5,136 nucleotides of DNA, from assembly GCA_903864455.1 (NCBI GenBank), contig CAIPFW010000054.1, positions 1-5,136 of the forward strand, read 5' to 3'. This DNA is from an uncultured Anaplasmataceae bacterium (GTDB lineage Bacteria > Pseudomonadota > Alphaproteobacteria > Rickettsiales > CAIPFW01). Below, piece after piece: positions 4,831 through 5,136 of this stretch; position 1 is the first letter of the stretch, and every line of letters begins with the position of its first letter. Made by a program: the position numbers and the translations under genes. Under the pieces are notes generated by a model. The model was not told the DNA's origin. It did no database searches and saw nothing but the letters and a program-made list of their open reading frames with translations.

Positions 4831-5036
4831 CCAATTCCCGCTGATTTACAATAAACTTATTCTCACTCATTTAATTATGATGAAAAGAATGGCCGTATAA
4901 TCCAGATCTTACAGATAGTCAGCGGGAATTGATAAAGAATCTCATTCCAATTGCATCAAATATCAAAATAAGCAGAAGATTGTTAGCGAATGCAGTGTTT
5001 TATCTAATGAAAAACGGATGTCAATGGCGACAATAA
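4831..5036 (+). pseudogene. IS5-family transposase, 5' fragment (copy 3)
   Basis: This is the longest intact piece of the transposase N-terminus in the window. It reads PDLTDSQRELIKNLIP, then IASNIKISRRLLANAV, then FYLMKNGCQWRQ, before a TAA at 5034-5036. The GCQWR motif is the family signature that in complete transposases leads into LPxDFxxW. Against copy 1 it differs by about ten substitutions and a 2-base indel near the ATG (4880-4882), which throws the start out of frame. The Trp of the QWE motif is Arg here. The left edge CAATTCCCGCTGA (4832-4844) is a probable terminal inverted repeat and recurs, inverted and perfect, at 4919-4931 inside the coding frame. Homology to copy 2 stops after the codon for Gln at 5031-5033 and one more base. 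The sequence then switches to an AAACCCAT motif. Confidence 0.75.
4832..4931. repeat. 13-bp perfect inverted repeat with 74-bp spacer in IS remnant
   Basis: CAATTCCCGCTGA (4832-4844) and TCAGCGGGAATTG (4919-4931) are exact reverse complements. The outer arm is at the presumed left end of the element. The inner arm lies over the codons for the SQREL part of the transposase. In copy 1 the equivalent arms (306-318 and 391-403) match at 11 of 13 positions. Confidence 0.7.
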
Positions 5037-5049
5037 ACCCATCATATTT
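5035..5049 (+). repeat. Divergent copy of the AAACCCATTG dispersed motif
   Basis: AAACCCATCATATTT follows directly on the broken end of the transposase fragment. It shares the AAACCCAT core and the ATTT end with the copies at 44-58, 76-90, 226-239 and 3745-3759. This is the weakest member of the set. Confidence 0.35.
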
Positions 5050-5089
5050 CACATTAAATAAAAAATCCCATTAAACTATCATATTTGTT

Positions 5090-5127
5090 TCTCAAGAATT
5101 ACTTTTATCTAAAAGGAATTCTTGAGA
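5090..5127. other. Strong 38-nt hairpin near the right edge
   Basis: TCTCAAGAATT (5090-5100) pairs perfectly with AATTCTTGAGA (5117-5127). After a single A-G mismatch the pairing continues with CTTTT (5102-5106) and AAAAG (5111-5115) around a 4-base ATCT loop, for 16 base pairs in all. No run of T follows on either strand within the window. It could be a terminator for a gene entering from the right, a palindromic repeat, or the end of a mobile element. The rest of 4791-5136, outside the transposase fragment, shows no gene. Confidence 0.6.
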
Positions 5128-5136
5128 TTCACTAAA

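Noticed and set aside
241..4996. Composite transposon carrying the six genes
   Set aside because: The flanking pieces are 5' fragments of a dead transposase pointing outward, and the cargo is mostly core metabolism, so mobilisation as a unit is unlikely.

Overview
The window is AT-rich, roughly 70 percent A+T by eye. It carries short core-metabolism genes with no recognisable Shine-Dalgarno sequences, and its intergenic DNA is littered with decayed transposase pieces and short repeats. The FdxA-type 7Fe-8S ferredoxin and the AhpC-type peroxiredoxin, together with a reduced, IS-eroded, low-GC context, point to an intracellular or symbiotic alphaproteobacterium, most likely of the Rickettsiales or Holosporales kind. 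That placement is inferred from protein character and composition, not from a search.

Layout. Positions 1-404 hold no intact gene: there is an imperfect 58-bp direct repeat, a hairpin built on the motif AAACCCATTGC, and the 5' end of an IS5-family transposase on the minus strand. A small, extremely acidic protein of unknown function follows on the minus strand (440-754). A divergent intergenic region then leads into a compact plus-strand cluster: a Trm112/YcaR-like protein (980-1246), IspD of the MEP isoprenoid pathway (1259-1975) and the ferredoxin FdxA (2013-2354). Positions 2355-3026 look empty but mostly hold a frameshifted, internally deleted IS5-family transposase on the minus strand, which abuts the stop codon of a 2-Cys peroxiredoxin (3027-3683, minus). 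A divergent promoter region (3684-3869) separates the peroxiredoxin from a ten-helix EamA/DMT transporter (3870-4790, plus). The last 346 bases hold a third transposase fragment and a strong 38-nt hairpin.

How the parts relate. IspD makes CDP-methylerythritol. The later MEP enzymes IspG and IspH are Fe-S enzymes that need a low-potential electron donor, so an ispD-fdxA cluster is metabolically sensible, although a direct link is inference. The peroxiredoxin and the transporter are transcribed divergently from two good sigma70-like promoters and need not share a function.

No clear new multi-gene system is visible. The most unusual content is the repeat ecology. Three remnants of one IS5-like element share a 13-bp inverted repeat whose inner arm lies inside the transposase reading frame. 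Two of the remnants end where an AAACCCATTG-type dispersed motif begins. The acidic protein and an acidic, Cys-containing insertion in the peroxiredoxin are the most distinctive protein-level oddities.
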